A stretch of 64,000 nucleotides of DNA from Pseudomonas sp. HS6 (GCF_023375815.1 NZ_CP067412.1:4774001-4838000), one strand, 5' to 3'; positions 50,492 to 61,608 are shown, counted from the first letter of the stretch. The notes: generated by a model not told the origin, from the sequence alone. Numbers and translations are program-made.

Positions 50492-52192
50492 ATGAATGAC
50501 ATCGCTCTGAGCGGTCTGGCCAAGCAATTGGTACAGGCCGAACTGCTCACGGAAAAAAGCGCCCAGCAAGCCTGGCAGCAGGCCCAGCGCAATCGCCTGC
50601 CGCTGGTCAGCTATCTGGTACAGAACAAACTGGTGAAGAGTTCACAGGTCGCCGAGATTGCCTCGGAGCATTTCGGCATGGCGTTCCTCGACCTCAATTG
50701 CCTCGACAAAGAGACCCAGCCCAAGGGCCTGGTCAGCGAAAAACTGGTGCGCCAGCACCACGCCCTGCCCCTGTGGCGGCGCGGCAACAAGCTGTTCGTG
50801 GGGATTTCCGACCCGAGCAATCATCAGGCAATCAACGACATTCAGTTCAGCACCGGGCTGACCACCGAAGCCATCCTGGTGGAGGACGACAAGCTCACCG
50901 ACGCCATCGAGAAGTTCTTCGACACCCACGCCTCCGGCCTGGAGGACATGGCCGACGTCGACCTCGACGGGCTGGATGTCGAGTCCATCGATGACAGCAA
51001 GCAGGACGCCATCGGCGTGCTGGACGCCGACGATGCGCCGGTGGTGCGTTTCGTCCACAAGATGCTGCTGGACGCGATCAAGAGCGGTTCCTCAGACCTG
51101 CACTTCGAACCCTACGAAAAAAACTACCGGGTGCGGGTGCGTACCGACGGCATCCTGCGCGAAGTGGCCAAGCCGCCGATTCAACTGGCAGGACGCATCG
51201 CCGCACGCCTCAAGGTCATGGCCAGCCTCGACATCTCGGAACGGCGCAAACCTCAGGACGGGCGACTGAAAATGCGCCTGTCGAAAACCAAGTCGATCGA
51301 TTTCCGGGTCAACACCCTGCCGACCCTGTGGGGCGAAAAAGTGGTGATCCGGATCCTCGACCCGTCCAGCGCGCAGATCGGCATCGACGCCCTCGGCTAC
51401 GAGCCGGAGCAGAAAGAACTCTACCTGGCCGCCCTGAAACAGCCGCAAGGCATGATTCTGGTCACCGGCCCCACCGGTTCCGGCAAGACCGTGTCGCTGT
51501 ACACCGGGCTCAACATCCTCAATACCGTCGACATCAACATCTCCACCGCCGAAGACCCGGTAGAGATCAACATGGAAGGCATCAACCAGGTCAACGTCAA
51601 TCCTAAGCAGGGGCTGGACTTCGCCCAGGCCCTGCGCTCGTTCCTGCGTCAGGACCCGGACGTGATCATGGTCGGTGAAATCCGTGACTTGGAGACCGCC
51701 GAGATCGCCATCAAAGCAGCGCAGACCGGTCACCTGGTGCTCTCCACGCTGCACACCAACAGCGCCGCCGAGACACTCACCCGCTTGCACAACATGGGCA
51801 TTCCCGGCTTCAACATCGCCACCTCGGTCAGCCTGATCATCGCCCAGCGTCTGGCGCGAAAACTCTGCAGCCACTGCAAGAAGCCCATCGAGATTCCTCG
51901 CGAAACCTTGCTCAAGGAAGGCTTCCCCGAGGAACGCATTGGCAGTTTCACGATCTATGAGCCCGCCGGATGCGATCACTGCAACGGCGGCTACAAGGGA
52001 CGCACCGGGATTTATGAAGTGGTGAAAAACACCCCCGAGCTGCAACGGCTGATCATGGCCGAGGGCAACTCATTGGAAATCGACAGCCAGATGCGCCTGG
52101 ACGGCTTCAACGACCTGCGCACCTCGGGACTGATCAAGGCGATGCAAGGCATCACCAGCCTTGAAGAAATCAACCGAGTCACCAAGGACTGA
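50492..52192 (+). CDS. pilB: type IV pilus assembly ATPase PilB
   Basis: A 566-residue secretion ATPase that drives pilus extension. N-terminal MshEN domain, then Walker A GPTGSGKTVSLY, Asp box, Walker B (QDPDVIMVGEIRD), His box and a tetracysteine zinc motif (CSHC...CDHC). It acts on the inner face of the inner membrane. pilC follows after 2 bases. Confidence 0.97.
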   Translation: MNDIALSGLAKQLVQAELLTEKSAQQAWQQAQRNRLPLVSYLVQNKLVKSSQVAEIASEHFGMAFLDLNCLDKETQPKGLVSEKLVRQHHALPLWRRGNKLFVGISDPSNHQAINDIQFSTGLTTEAILVEDDKLTDAIEKFFDTHASGLEDMADVDLDGLDVESIDDSKQDAIGVLDADDAPVVRFVHKMLLDAIKSGSSDLHFEPYEKNYRVRVRTDGILREVAKPPIQLAGRIAARLKVMASLDISERRKPQDGRLKMRLSKTKSIDFRVNTLPTLWGEKVVIRILDPSSAQIGIDALGYEPEQKELYLAALKQPQGMILVTGPTGSGKTVSLYTGLNILNTVDINISTAEDPVEINMEGINQVNVNPKQGLDFAQALRSFLRQDPDVIMVGEIRDLETAEIAIKAAQTGHLVLSTLHTNSAAETLTRLHNMGIPGFNIATSVSLIIAQRLARKLCSHCKKPIEIPRETLLKEGFPEERIGSFTIYEPAGCDHCNGGYKGRTGIYEVVKNTPELQRLIMAEGNSLEIDSQMRLDGFNDLRTSGLIKAMQGITSLEEINRVTKD

Positions 52193-52194
52193 AC

Positions 52195-53412
52195 ATGGCG
52201 GTCAAGGCAGCGAAAATCAGTGTCTATGCCTGGGAAGGCACCGACAAGAAAGGCAGCAGGATCACCGGCGAACTGAGCGGGCAGAACCCCGCACTGATCA
52301 AGGCCCAGTTGCGCAAGCAGGGCATCAACCCCGGCAAGGTGCGCAAGAAATCCGCGTCGTGGCTGAATTTCGGCAAACGCATCAAGCCGCTGGACATCGC
52401 CCTCTTCACCCGGCAGATGGCGACCATGATGAAGGCCGGCGTGCCGTTGCTGCAGTCGTTCGACATCATCGGCGAAGGCTTTGAAAACCCGGCGATGCGC
52501 AAACTGGTGGACGAGGTAAAACAGGAAGTCGCCGCCGGCAACAGCTTCGCCGCAGCCCTGCGCAAGAAGCCGCAATACTTCGACGAGCTGTACTGCAACC
52601 TGGTCGATGCCGGCGAACAAGCCGGCGCCCTCGACACCCTGCTCGAACGCGTGGCGACCTATAAGGAAAAGAGCGAAAGCCTCAAGGCCAAGATCAAGAA
52701 AGCCATGACCTACCCGACCGCCGTGATCCTGGTGGCGGCGGTCGTCACCGGGATTCTGCTGGTGAAAGTAGTACCGCAGTTTCAGTCGGTGTTTTCCGGG
52801 TTCGGTGCCGAACTGCCGGCGTTCACCCTGATGGTGATTGGTCTCTCGGAGTTCATGCAGCAATGGTGGTGGGCGATTCTCGGCGTGCTGGTTGCGGCGT
52901 TTTTCGGCACTCGACATGCCCTGAAAAAATCCCAGGCCCTGCGTGACCGGCGTGATGCCTGGCTGCTGAAACTGCCACTGGTGGGCACCATGATGTACAA
53001 GTCCGCCGTGGCCCGTTTCGCCCGAACCCTGTCGACCACGTTTGCCGCCGGCGTGCCGCTGGTCGAAGCGCTGGACTCGGTCGCTGGAGCCACCGGCAAC
53101 GTGGTGTTCAAACGTGCGGTGCTGCGCATTCGTCAGGACGTTGCCACCGGCATGCAACTGAATTTCTCGATGCGCACCACCGGAATCTTTCCGAACATGG
53201 CGATACAGATGACCGCCATCGGCGAAGAGTCCGGCGCCCTGGACGACATGCTCGACAAGGTTGCCGGGTTCTACGAGGAAGAAGTGGATAACATGGTCGA
53301 TAACCTCACCAGCCTGATGGAGCCTTTCGTCATGGTGGTGCTTGGGGTGATCGTCGGCGGACTGGTCGTGGCCATGTACCTGCCGATCTTCCAACTCGGC
53401 TCAGCGATCTGA
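52195..53412 (+). CDS. pilC: type IV pilus inner-membrane platform protein PilC
   Basis: A 405-residue GspF-family protein with two T2SSF domains (about 70-195 and 275-395). Each is followed by hydrophobic helices, including TAVILVAAVVTGILLVKVVP. It anchors PilB and passes pilin subunits into the growing fibre. It sits between pilB and pilD with 1-2 base gaps. Confidence 0.97.
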   Translation: MAVKAAKISVYAWEGTDKKGSRITGELSGQNPALIKAQLRKQGINPGKVRKKSASWLNFGKRIKPLDIALFTRQMATMMKAGVPLLQSFDIIGEGFENPAMRKLVDEVKQEVAAGNSFAAALRKKPQYFDELYCNLVDAGEQAGALDTLLERVATYKEKSESLKAKIKKAMTYPTAVILVAAVVTGILLVKVVPQFQSVFSGFGAELPAFTLMVIGLSEFMQQWWWAILGVLVAAFFGTRHALKKSQALRDRRDAWLLKLPLVGTMMYKSAVARFARTLSTTFAAGVPLVEALDSVAGATGNVVFKRAVLRIRQDVATGMQLNFSMRTTGIFPNMAIQMTAIGEESGALDDMLDKVAGFYEEEVDNMVDNLTSLMEPFVMVVLGVIVGGLVVAMYLPIFQLGSAI

Positions 53413-53413
53413 C

Positions 53414-54286
53414 ATGCCCATCGACGAACTCTTCGCTTTCTATCCGCTGGCCTTTGTCTTCACCGCCCTGTTGCTCGGGCTGGTGGTCGGCAGCTTCCTC
53501 AACGTGGTGATCTGGCGCCTGCCGAAAATGCTCGAACGCGAATGGCGCCAGCAGGCCCACGACGTGCTCGGGTTGCCGGTAGAAACGCCTCCGCCTGTCT
53601 ACAACCTGATGCTGCCGCACTCGCAGTGCCCGCATTGCGCCCACCGCATTCGTGCGTGGGAAAACATTCCGCTGCTCAGTTACCTGCTTTTGCGCGGCCG
53701 CTGCTCGTCATGCGCGGCGCCGATCAGCAAGCGTTATCCCTTGACCGAACTGGCCTGCGGCCTGCTCTCGGCGTTCATCGCCTGGCACCTGGGTTTTGGC
53801 TGGCCGGCGTGCCTGATGATCGTCCTGACCTGGGGCTTGCTGGCGATGAGTCTGATCGACACCGAGCATCAGTTGCTGCCTGATGTGCTGGTGCTGCCGT
53901 TGCTGTGGCTGGGGTTGATCGTCAACAGCTTCGGCCTGTTCGTCTCGCTGCACGACGCCCTGTGGGGAGCGGTGGCTGGCTACATGGCGCTGTGGTCGGT
54001 GTTCTGGCTGTTCAAGCTGCTCACCGGCAAGGACGGCATCGGTCACGGTGACTTCAAGTTGCTGGCGCTGCTCGGGGCCTGGGGTGGCTGGCAGATTCTG
54101 CCGCTGACCATCCTCCTGTCTTCGCTGGTGGGGGCGGTGCTGGGGGTGATTCTGCTCAAGCTGCGCGACCGAAAAACCTCGACGCCAATCCCCTTCGGGC
54201 CGTATCTGGCAATTGCCGGCTGGATTGCCTTGCTCTGGGGTGGTCAAATAACCGACTTCTATTGGCAGTTTGTCGGTTTGAAATGA
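53414..54286 (+). CDS. pilD: prepilin peptidase / N-methyltransferase PilD
   Basis: A 290-residue polytopic aspartic protease that cleaves and N-methylates prepilins, and pseudopilins of type II secretion. It has [12 protein letters not shown], the zinc tetracysteine CPHC...CSSC in the cytosolic loop, and catalytic Asp residues in [12 protein letters not shown] and GHGDFKL. Its stop overlaps the coaE start (ATGA). Confidence 0.97.
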   Translation: MPIDELFAFYPLAFVFTALLLGLVVGSFLNVVIWRLPKMLEREWRQQAHDVLGLPVETPPPVYNLMLPHSQCPHCAHRIRAWENIPLLSYLLLRGRCSSCAAPISKRYPLTELACGLLSAFIAWHLGFGWPACLMIVLTWGLLAMSLIDTEHQLLPDVLVLPLLWLGLIVNSFGLFVSLHDALWGAVAGYMALWSVFWLFKLLTGKDGIGHGDFKLLALLGAWGGWQILPLTILLSSLVGAVLGVILLKLRDRKTSTPIPFGPYLAIAGWIALLWGGQITDFYWQFVGLK

Positions 54287-54906
54287 ATACCCCTGTGGAA
54301 AAACCCTGGATTCTCGGCCTGACCGGCGGCATCGGCAGCGGCAAAAGTGCAGCCGCCCAGCACTTCATCGACCTCGGCATCCATGTCGTGGATGCCGATC
54401 ATGCAGCACGCTGGGTAGTTGAGCCGGGGCGACCGGCGCTGGCAAAAATTGCCGAGCACTTTGGCCCCGATGTCCTGCAGGCCGATGGCACGCTGGATCG
54501 CGCGGCGCTGCGCAAGCTGATCTTCGAGGTGCCGGAACAACGTCGCTGGCTCGAAGCGCTGCTGCATCCGTTGATCGCCGAGGAAATCGCCCATCACCTG
54601 GCGCTGGCAAAATCGCCTTACGCGATTCTGGTTTCGCCGCTGTTGATCGAGTCCGGACAGTACGCGATGACCCAACGGATACTGGTGATCGACGCTCCGC
54701 AGCAACTGCAAATCGAACGCACCTTGCAGCGTGACCAGACCAGCGAACAGCAGGTCCACGCCATCCTCAAGGCTCAATCCAGCCGCGAAGACCGCACAAG
54801 CCGAGCCGACGATGTGGTGGTCAACGACCGCGACCTCGCGTGGCTGCACAGCGAGGTCGAGCGCCTGCATCACTTTTACCTGACTTTATCTGGAGGCCAG
54901 TCATGA
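54283..54906 (+). CDS. coaE: dephospho-CoA kinase
   Basis: A 207-residue P-loop kinase for the last step of CoA synthesis. P-loop [11 protein letters not shown], then [15 protein letters not shown] and [10 protein letters not shown]. The start MNTPVEK overlaps the pilD stop; its own stop overlaps the yacG start (ATGA). Confidence 0.96.
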   Translation: MNTPVEKPWILGLTGGIGSGKSAAAQHFIDLGIHVVDADHAARWVVEPGRPALAKIAEHFGPDVLQADGTLDRAALRKLIFEVPEQRRWLEALLHPLIAEEIAHHLALAKSPYAILVSPLLIESGQYAMTQRILVIDAPQQLQIERTLQRDQTSEQQVHAILKAQSSREDRTSRADDVVVNDRDLAWLHSEVERLHHFYLTLSGGQS

Positions 54907-55103
54907 GCCCGATCCCGACCGTTGAATGCCCGACCTGTGGCGCCCCGGTGGAATTCACCCCCGAGAACAAATTCCGGCCGTTCTGCTCGGACCGCTGCAA
55001 ACTGATCGACCTCGGCGCCTGGGCGTCGGAAGAACACAAGATTCCGGTAGCCCCGGATGCCGAGGACGAGCTGTTCTCCGGCGATTTCGATCCGCGTCAC
55101 TGA
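54903..55103 (+). CDS. yacG: YacG, zinc-finger DNA gyrase inhibitor
   Basis: A 66-residue protein with a four-Cys zinc site ([14 protein letters not shown]) and the tail [14 protein letters not shown]. The E. coli homologue binds GyrB and blocks DNA binding by gyrase. Last gene of pilBCD-coaE-yacG. Confidence 0.95.
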   Translation: MSPIPTVECPTCGAPVEFTPENKFRPFCSDRCKLIDLGAWASEEHKIPVAPDAEDELFSGDFDPRH

Positions 55104-55111
55104 TCCCCTGA

Positions 55112-55327
55112 TCAGGGTCGCATGAAGCCGTAGTCCTGATCGTCGTCGAGGTTTTCTGCCAGAAAGCGCAACTCGTCGGCCAGGTCTTCGGCGTTGCGTA
55201 CGGCCTTGCTCTGTTGCACCACCGCACTGAGCAAGGCGCGCAGACTCAAACCCGGATCGAATCCCACCTCCTGCGCCATTTCCAGACTTTGCCGGGTTTC
55301 CTGCCTCGCCCACTCGTAAACGCTCAT
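55112..55327 (-). CDS. conserved small protein of unknown function
   Basis: A 71-residue acidic protein, largely helical (MSVYEWARQETRQSLEMAQE, LRALLSAVVQQSKAVRNAED, LADELRFLAENLDDDQDY). AGGAGCAGCGGC precedes the ATG. It lies 65 bp after the CbiM-like permease gene on the same strand and may share its transcript. I do not recognise a family. Confidence 0.75.
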   Translation of the reverse strand: MSVYEWARQETRQSLEMAQEVGFDPGLSLRALLSAVVQQSKAVRNAEDLADELRFLAENLDDDQDYGFMRP

Positions 55328-55392
55328 GCCGCTGCTCCTGAAGGGATTTGGCCGAGCATGAAATGCCGCGCGCGGGGTGGATTTGATGTGGA

Positions 55393-56082
55393 TCAAGACT
55401 TGGGATCGTCGTCCTTCCAGGGTGCCGAAAGGTAGCGGGTGCGGTTGAAGGTCTCCAGCCATTCCGGGCAGAACACCACCAGCGCGCTGATCACCATGCC
55501 GTTGATGAACGCCTCTGGAAAAATCAGCAGCCACAGGTAGCCGATGAAATCTTCCAGCCACTCGGGCATAGCGAAGAGGCCGTCGTACCAGAGCAGCGTC
55601 AGGCTCAGCACCAGGCACGACAACGCCGACAAGGCCGCCGCAAAAAAACCGGAGCAAAAAATATACACAAACGGATTACGCGGTTGCGCACGCTCGACCA
55701 GGATCGCCACACCCTCGGTGATCAGTACCGGTAAAAGGATCAGCAACGCACCATTGACCCCGATCGCTGCAAGATCCTGGCGTCCCAGCATGACCAACGA
55801 GATTTGCGCCACCAGCCCGCCGACAATCGCCAACGGCCAGTCGAGCAGCAACGTCACGGCAGTCATGCCGATGAAGTGATAGGACACACCCGTGTCGAAA
55901 TCCCTGCGCACCATCCACAGCAGAAACAGCGCGAACACCGTACCGAACAGCAAGTGCTGACGACGACTGTCACTGAACAGTTCGACCCACGGTGCACGGC
56001 AGATCGCCCAGAGCAGCACCGGCAGGTAAATCAGCCAGCCAAGGGTCAAACTTGTCGATGACAGCAGTTCTGCACCGATCAT
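55393..56082 (-). CDS. CbiM-like energy-coupling factor permease
   Basis: A 229-residue membrane protein with about six or seven helices, like the S component CbiM/NikM of Co2+/Ni2+ ECF transporters. It has SYHFIGMTAVTLLLDWPLAI and GVNGALLILLPVLITEGV, and FPEAFINGMVISALVVFCP near the C-terminus. CbiM proteins bind the metal with an N-terminal Met-His; here the start is MIGAEL, without His2. No ECF ATPase or T component is adjacent. The start follows GTGATGGGATC. Confidence 0.8.
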   Translation of the reverse strand: MIGAELLSSTSLTLGWLIYLPVLLWAICRAPWVELFSDSRRQHLLFGTVFALFLLWMVRRDFDTGVSYHFIGMTAVTLLLDWPLAIVGGLVAQISLVMLGRQDLAAIGVNGALLILLPVLITEGVAILVERAQPRNPFVYIFCSGFFAAALSALSCLVLSLTLLWYDGLFAMPEWLEDFIGYLWLLIFPEAFINGMVISALVVFCPEWLETFNRTRYLSAPWKDDDPKS

Positions 56083-56215
56083 GATCCCATCACCTTCGTT
56101 CGCACCGCAGACTCCTTTGATTGGCGCTCCTGCGGCGAAGTCTACACCCCCGCCCGGGCGAAACTGCCGATGCAAAGCTTTCTGCTTGTCGCAATTGAAC
56201 GCTAAGCTTGGGCCT

Positions 56216-56842
56216 ATGGATGACTCAGATTATTTACGCCTGCTGACCATCGCGGCCGAGCAAGCCAACGCGTTCCTGTCCAATGCCCGCAAATGGGAGC
56301 GTGAGCGTTGGGTCTGCCAGCGCCTGCTGCAAGGCTTGAATATCCCGTATCGTGCCGACGAATTCGCCCCCGCCGGCGAGCCACCGGACGTGCTGTTTCG
56401 CGATGCCAATTTCGAGGTGTTTTTCGTCCTCGACGAAGGTCGCCGACTCAACGATGAATGGCGCGACGAGCTGCAACGCCGACGCAGTGCATTTTCCCTG
56501 AGTCAACTGGTGCGCCGCGAGGCCAAGCCGCGACGGATACCGGCCAACGAATTCCTGCTCAGGCTGGCGCCGACCTTGCGCAAGAAGGCGCACAACTACA
56601 AGGAACGCGGCATGGACCTGGGGGAGCTGGACATCATCGCCTTCGCCAGCCTCAAGCGCGAAGTGCTCGACCTCAACAGCCACTTTCCTCCGCCCACCGA
56701 ATATTTGCGACAGGGCTGGCGCTCGCTGTCACTGGTCGGGCCGACGTTCGCCCGAGTGCTCTTCGCCCACCCCGATGCACCGGATTTTCTGCGCGGCAAC
56801 CTGGGTCGCAGCATCGTGTTCGATGTCGGGATCAGCCTGTGA
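56216..56842 (+). CDS. DUF1780 domain-containing protein
   Basis: A 208-residue cytosolic protein of the Pseudomonas DUF1780 family (MDDSDYLRLLTIAAEQANAF, NARKWERERWVCQRLLQGLN, PDVLFRDANFEVFFVLDEGR). The DVLF..ANFEV.FVLDEGR arrangement recalls restriction-endonuclease-like folds, but this is a weak inference. Its stop overlaps the GTG start of the MOSC gene. Confidence 0.87.
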   Translation: MDDSDYLRLLTIAAEQANAFLSNARKWERERWVCQRLLQGLNIPYRADEFAPAGEPPDVLFRDANFEVFFVLDEGRRLNDEWRDELQRRRSAFSLSQLVRREAKPRRIPANEFLLRLAPTLRKKAHNYKERGMDLGELDIIAFASLKREVLDLNSHFPPPTEYLRQGWRSLSLVGPTFARVLFAHPDAPDFLRGNLGRSIVFDVGISL

Positions 56843-57366
56843 CGCCACTTCAACAATTGATTGCCGATGTCCCACAGACCGGGCGTGTGCGCTGGATCGG
56901 CGTGCGCCCTGAATCCCGGGGTCCGATGCTCGCGCTCGATGCGGTTGAGGCGCGGCTTGAAGCCGGTCTCACCGGCGATCACGCTCGACCTGGAGTGCGC
57001 AATGCGCGGCAGGTGACGCTGATTCAGTGGGAGCACCTGGCAGTCATCAGCGCCTTGATGGGAAGGTCGGTAGAACAACCGGTCACGCCTGAAGATCTGC
57101 GGCGCAATCTCGTCATTAGCGGGATCAACCTGTTCAGCCTCAAGGGGCGGCGCTTTCGCATTGGTCAGGCGATTTTCGAAACCACGGGCTGGTGTCAGCC
57201 GTGCGCGCGCCTGCAGAACAACCTCGGCCCCGGAACATTCCAGGCGGTGCGCGGCCATGGCGGAATCACCGCGCGAGTGTTACAAAGCGGGATCATTCGC
57301 CTCGAGGACAGCGTGTCTGTCGAACCGGTCCCGGACAGTGGCTATGCTGCATTCAATCCCGGTTGA
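56839..57366 (+). CDS. MOSC domain-containing protein
   Basis: A 175-residue single MOSC domain (WIGVRPESRGPMLALDAVEA, GLTGDHARPGVRNARQVTLI, RNLVISGINLFSLKGRRF) with the conserved Cys in TTGWCQPCARLQ. MOSC domains bind the molybdenum cofactor sulfur. The start GTG overlaps the DUF1780 stop. It is followed by the DUF3094 gene. Confidence 0.88.
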   Translation: MTPLQQLIADVPQTGRVRWIGVRPESRGPMLALDAVEARLEAGLTGDHARPGVRNARQVTLIQWEHLAVISALMGRSVEQPVTPEDLRRNLVISGINLFSLKGRRFRIGQAIFETTGWCQPCARLQNNLGPGTFQAVRGHGGITARVLQSGIIRLEDSVSVEPVPDSGYAAFNPG

Positions 57367-57417
57367 AAACCGCTGTAGCTTGTTCACTTTCAGTAACGTC
57401 TACCTGACGAGGCCTTT

Positions 57418-57591
57418 ATGACCAGCCGCCTGAACCCCGATGACCAGAAGCATGTCGAAGAGTACCTGCAGTTGTCCCAACACCGTGTCGAGCGCCGGCC
57501 ATTCCGGCCGTGGATGCTCCTGGTGGTGGTGCTGGCAGTGACCATTGGTCTGGGCCTGTTGAGCCGATTTATCAGTTACCTGACGCTATGA
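57418..57591 (+). CDS. DUF3094 small membrane protein
   Basis: A 57-residue protein: MTSRLNPDDQKHVEEYLQLS, a basic stretch VERRPFRPW, and one membrane helix MLLVVVLAVTIGLGLLSRFI. It is probably an inner-membrane protein with the N-terminus in the cytosol. GACGAGGCC lies before the ATG. It lies between the MOSC gene and ndh, as in other Pseudomonas. Confidence 0.85.
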   Translation: MTSRLNPDDQKHVEEYLQLSQHRVERRPFRPWMLLVVVLAVTIGLGLLSRFISYLTL

Positions 57592-57657
57592 GCTGCATCG
57601 CGCTCGCTCGGGTTACGACGACAAAGATTTCCTTTAAAAACCTTGCGAGCTATCCCC

Positions 57658-58956
57658 ATGTCCCATCGTATTGTCATTGTCGGCGGCGGCGCCGGCGGTC
57701 TGGAGTTGGCTACCCGTCTGGGTAAGACTCTGGGCAAGCGCGGCACCGCCAGCATCATGCTGGTCGACGCGAACCTCACGCACATCTGGAAACCGCTGTT
57801 GCACGAAGTGGCCGCCGGATCGCTGAACTCTTCCGAAGACGAACTCAACTATGTCGCCCAGGCCAAATGGAACCACTTCGAGTTCCAGCTGGGGCGCATG
57901 AGCGGGCTCGACCGTGAGCAGAAGAAGATCCAGCTCGCCGCCACCTACGACGAAAACGGCGTGGAACTGGTTCCGGCGCGGGAAGTGCCGTATGACTCGC
58001 TGGTGATCGCAGTCGGCAGCACCACCAACGATTTCGGCACCCAGGGCGCAGCGCAGCACTGCCTGTTCCTCGACACCCGCAAACAGGCCGAGCGTTTCCA
58101 CCAGCAACTGCTCAATCACTATCTGCGTGCTCACGCCGGGCAAACCGATGTGGTCCAGCAGATCAGCGTGGCAATCGTCGGTGCCGGCGCCACTGGCGTC
58201 GAACTGGCGGCCGAGCTGCACAACGCCGCTCATGAGCTGGCGGCCTACGGTCTGGACCGGATCAAACCGGAAAACATGCACATCACCCTGATCGAAGCCG
58301 GACCACGGGTGCTGCCAGCCCTGCCGGAACGCATCAGCGGGCCGGTGCACAAGACTCTGGAAAAACTCGGGGTCAATGTGATGACCAACGCGTCGGTCAG
58401 CCAGGTCACCGCCGACAGCCTGATCACCGCCGATGGCAACGAGATCAAGGCCAGTCTGAAAGTCTGGGCTGCCGGGATCCGCGCGCCGGGTTTCCTCAAA
58501 GACATCGATGGCCTGGAAACCAACCGCATCAACCAGCTGCAAGTTTTGCCGACGCTGCAGACCACCCGCGACGAAAACATTTTCGCCTTCGGCGATTGCG
58601 CTGCCTGCCCGCAACCGGGTTCGGATCGCAACGTTCCACCACGGGCCCAGGCGGCGCACCAACAGGCGTCGCTGCTGGCCAAGTCGCTGAAACTGCGGAT
58701 CGAAGGCAAGACCCTGCCGGAGTACAAGTACACCGACTACGGCTCGCTGATTTCGCTGTCGCGTTTTTCGGCTGTGGGTAACTTGATGGGCAACCTGACC
58801 GGCAGCGTGATGCTCGAAGGCTGGCTGGCGCGGATGTTCTACGTTTCGCTGTACCGCATGCACCAGATGGCGCTGTACGGACCGTTCCGCACCGCCATGC
58901 TGATGCTGGGCAGCAAGATCGGACGCGGCACCGAGCCACGCCTGAAGCTGCACTGA
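57658..58956 (+). CDS. ndh: type II NADH dehydrogenase (NDH-2)
   Basis: A 432-residue FAD/NAD(P)-dependent oxidoreductase. N-terminal FAD motif IVIVGGGAGGLELA, NADH-binding VAIVGAGATGVELAAEL and FAFGDCAACPQPG. The C-terminal amphipathic part (EGWLARMFYVSLYRMHQMAL) should attach it to the membrane. It passes electrons from NADH to ubiquinone without pumping protons. The start MSHRIV is chosen over one five codons upstream. Confidence 0.93.
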   Translation: MSHRIVIVGGGAGGLELATRLGKTLGKRGTASIMLVDANLTHIWKPLLHEVAAGSLNSSEDELNYVAQAKWNHFEFQLGRMSGLDREQKKIQLAATYDENGVELVPAREVPYDSLVIAVGSTTNDFGTQGAAQHCLFLDTRKQAERFHQQLLNHYLRAHAGQTDVVQQISVAIVGAGATGVELAAELHNAAHELAAYGLDRIKPENMHITLIEAGPRVLPALPERISGPVHKTLEKLGVNVMTNASVSQVTADSLITADGNEIKASLKVWAAGIRAPGFLKDIDGLETNRINQLQVLPTLQTTRDENIFAFGDCAACPQPGSDRNVPPRAQAAHQQASLLAKSLKLRIEGKTLPEYKYTDYGSLISLSRFSAVGNLMGNLTGSVMLEGWLARMFYVSLYRMHQMALYGPFRTAMLMLGSKIGRGTEPRLKLH

Positions 58957-58959
58957 TGT

Positions 58960-59001
58960 AAAACGCTGTGGGGGCGGGCCTGCTCGCTCCCACAGCGTTT
59001 T
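58960..59001 (+). terminator. REP-like hairpin / terminator after ndh
   Basis: AAAACGCTGTGGG and CCCACAGCGTTTT form a 13-bp stem; the loop GGCGGGCCTGCTCGCT and stem top are REP-like. The T-rich 3' side suits termination. Confidence 0.8.
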
Positions 59002-59169
59002 GTCTTTTACTGTATCTGCCCCCACTTTCCCCACCTTCGCTTACAAACGCCCCCGCTCCTCGACACAGACGCGATACACCGCCACCGCTTAATGGCCACA
59101 CCCGAGCACACCTGCTCCGGCTGATCGCCCTTAACGTGTGGTTGCGCAGTGCAACCGAAGGAGAATGAA

Positions 59170-59577
59170 ATGACCCGCACTTCGAAAATTGGCAAAACCT
59201 CCCTTGGCCTGGTCGGTGCCGTACTGGCTGGCGGCCTGATGCTGTCCGGCTCGGTCTTCGCCGCGCAACCGCTGGCCCAGGGCTACATGGTTGCCTCGGC
59301 TGAAACCTCGGTGAAAACCCCGGAAGGCAAATGCGGTGAAGGCAAATGCGGCGATGCGTCGATGGCCAAGACCGACACCGATGGCGACGGCAAGGTCTCG
59401 CGCGCCGAGTTCCTGAAGGTTGCGCCGAAGTCCGACTTCGACAAGATCGACACCAACCACGACGGTTTCATCGACGAGCAAGAGGCGTACAACAACGTAA
59501 AAGCCAACTTCGAAGCCAATGGCAAGAAAATGCCGAAGGGTCTGTTCGAACACCTGAAAGACCAGGACGGTGCCTGA
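59170..59577 (+). CDS. periplasmic EF-hand protein with EGKCGEGKCG motif
   Basis: A 135-residue protein. A long signal sequence (TSLGLVGAVLAGGLMLSGSVFA) is followed by a short segment with PEGKCGEGKCGDA. Two EF-hand loops come next, DTDGDGKVSRAE and DTNHDGFIDEQE, with all calcium-ligand positions present. The doubled EGKCG is the hallmark of HvfA/bufferin-type precursor peptides, whose Cys are modified into copper-binding groups; the usual modifying genes (DUF692 HvfB, HvfC) are not nearby. AAGGAG precedes the ATG. Confidence 0.85.
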   Translation: MTRTSKIGKTSLGLVGAVLAGGLMLSGSVFAAQPLAQGYMVASAETSVKTPEGKCGEGKCGDASMAKTDTDGDGKVSRAEFLKVAPKSDFDKIDTNHDGFIDEQEAYNNVKANFEANGKKMPKGLFEHLKDQDGA

Positions 59578-59600
59578 TTTTCAGCCTGCCCGACAAAACA

Positions 59601-59635
59601 AAGCCGCGCTTTCTCTGACGAGAAGCGCGGCTTTT
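59601..59635 (+). terminator. terminator after the EF-hand gene
   Basis: AAGCCGCGCTT and AAGCGCGGCTT pair around TCTCTGACGAG, followed by TTTT. Confidence 0.92.
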
Positions 59636-59649
59636 TCACGCCTGCATGA

Positions 59650-61338
<1,689 letters not shown>

Positions 61339-61393
61339 TTAGCGGGCTATCGGCAAGTTGTACGATGACTTGAATGAAACATTTCTGGAGGGC

Positions 61394-61430
61394 AAAAAAA
61401 ATCCCCGTATCTTTCGATACGAGGATTTTT
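61394..61430 (-). terminator. tRNA cluster terminator (distal)
   Basis: On the minus strand AAATCCTCGTATC and GATACGGGGATTT pair around GAAA, then T-run. It lies 5 bases after the last tRNA. Confidence 0.9.
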
Positions 61431-61434
61431 AATA

Positions 61435-61511
61435 TGGTCGGGGTAAGGGGATTCGAACTCCTGACATCCTGCTCCCAAAGCAGGCGCGCTACCGGACTGC
61501 GCTATACCCCG
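61435..61511 (-). tRNA. tRNA-Pro (anticodon TGG), distal copy
   Basis: 77 nt including encoded CCA. The acceptor CGGGGTA pairs with TACCCCG, the anticodon loop is CTTTGGGAG with TGG, and the T loop is GTTCGAATC. It is identical to the copy at 61690-61766. It lies downstream of an internal terminator. Confidence 0.97.
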
Positions 61512-61513
61512 GT

Positions 61514-61544
61514 AAAAAAAAGGCGACCTTTCAAAGATCGCCTT
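61514..61544 (-). terminator. internal terminator within the tRNA cluster
   Basis: On the minus strand AAGGCGATCTTT and AAAGGTCGCCTT pair (one T-G pair) and are followed by a T-run. It lies between tRNA-Lys and the distal tRNA-Pro. Confidence 0.85.
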
Positions 61545-61608
61545 CTTCGATCAGCGCTTTTGGCCTCTGACCTTAAGATTCGATCCCAGCGTTAACTGGT
61601 TTCAAAAA

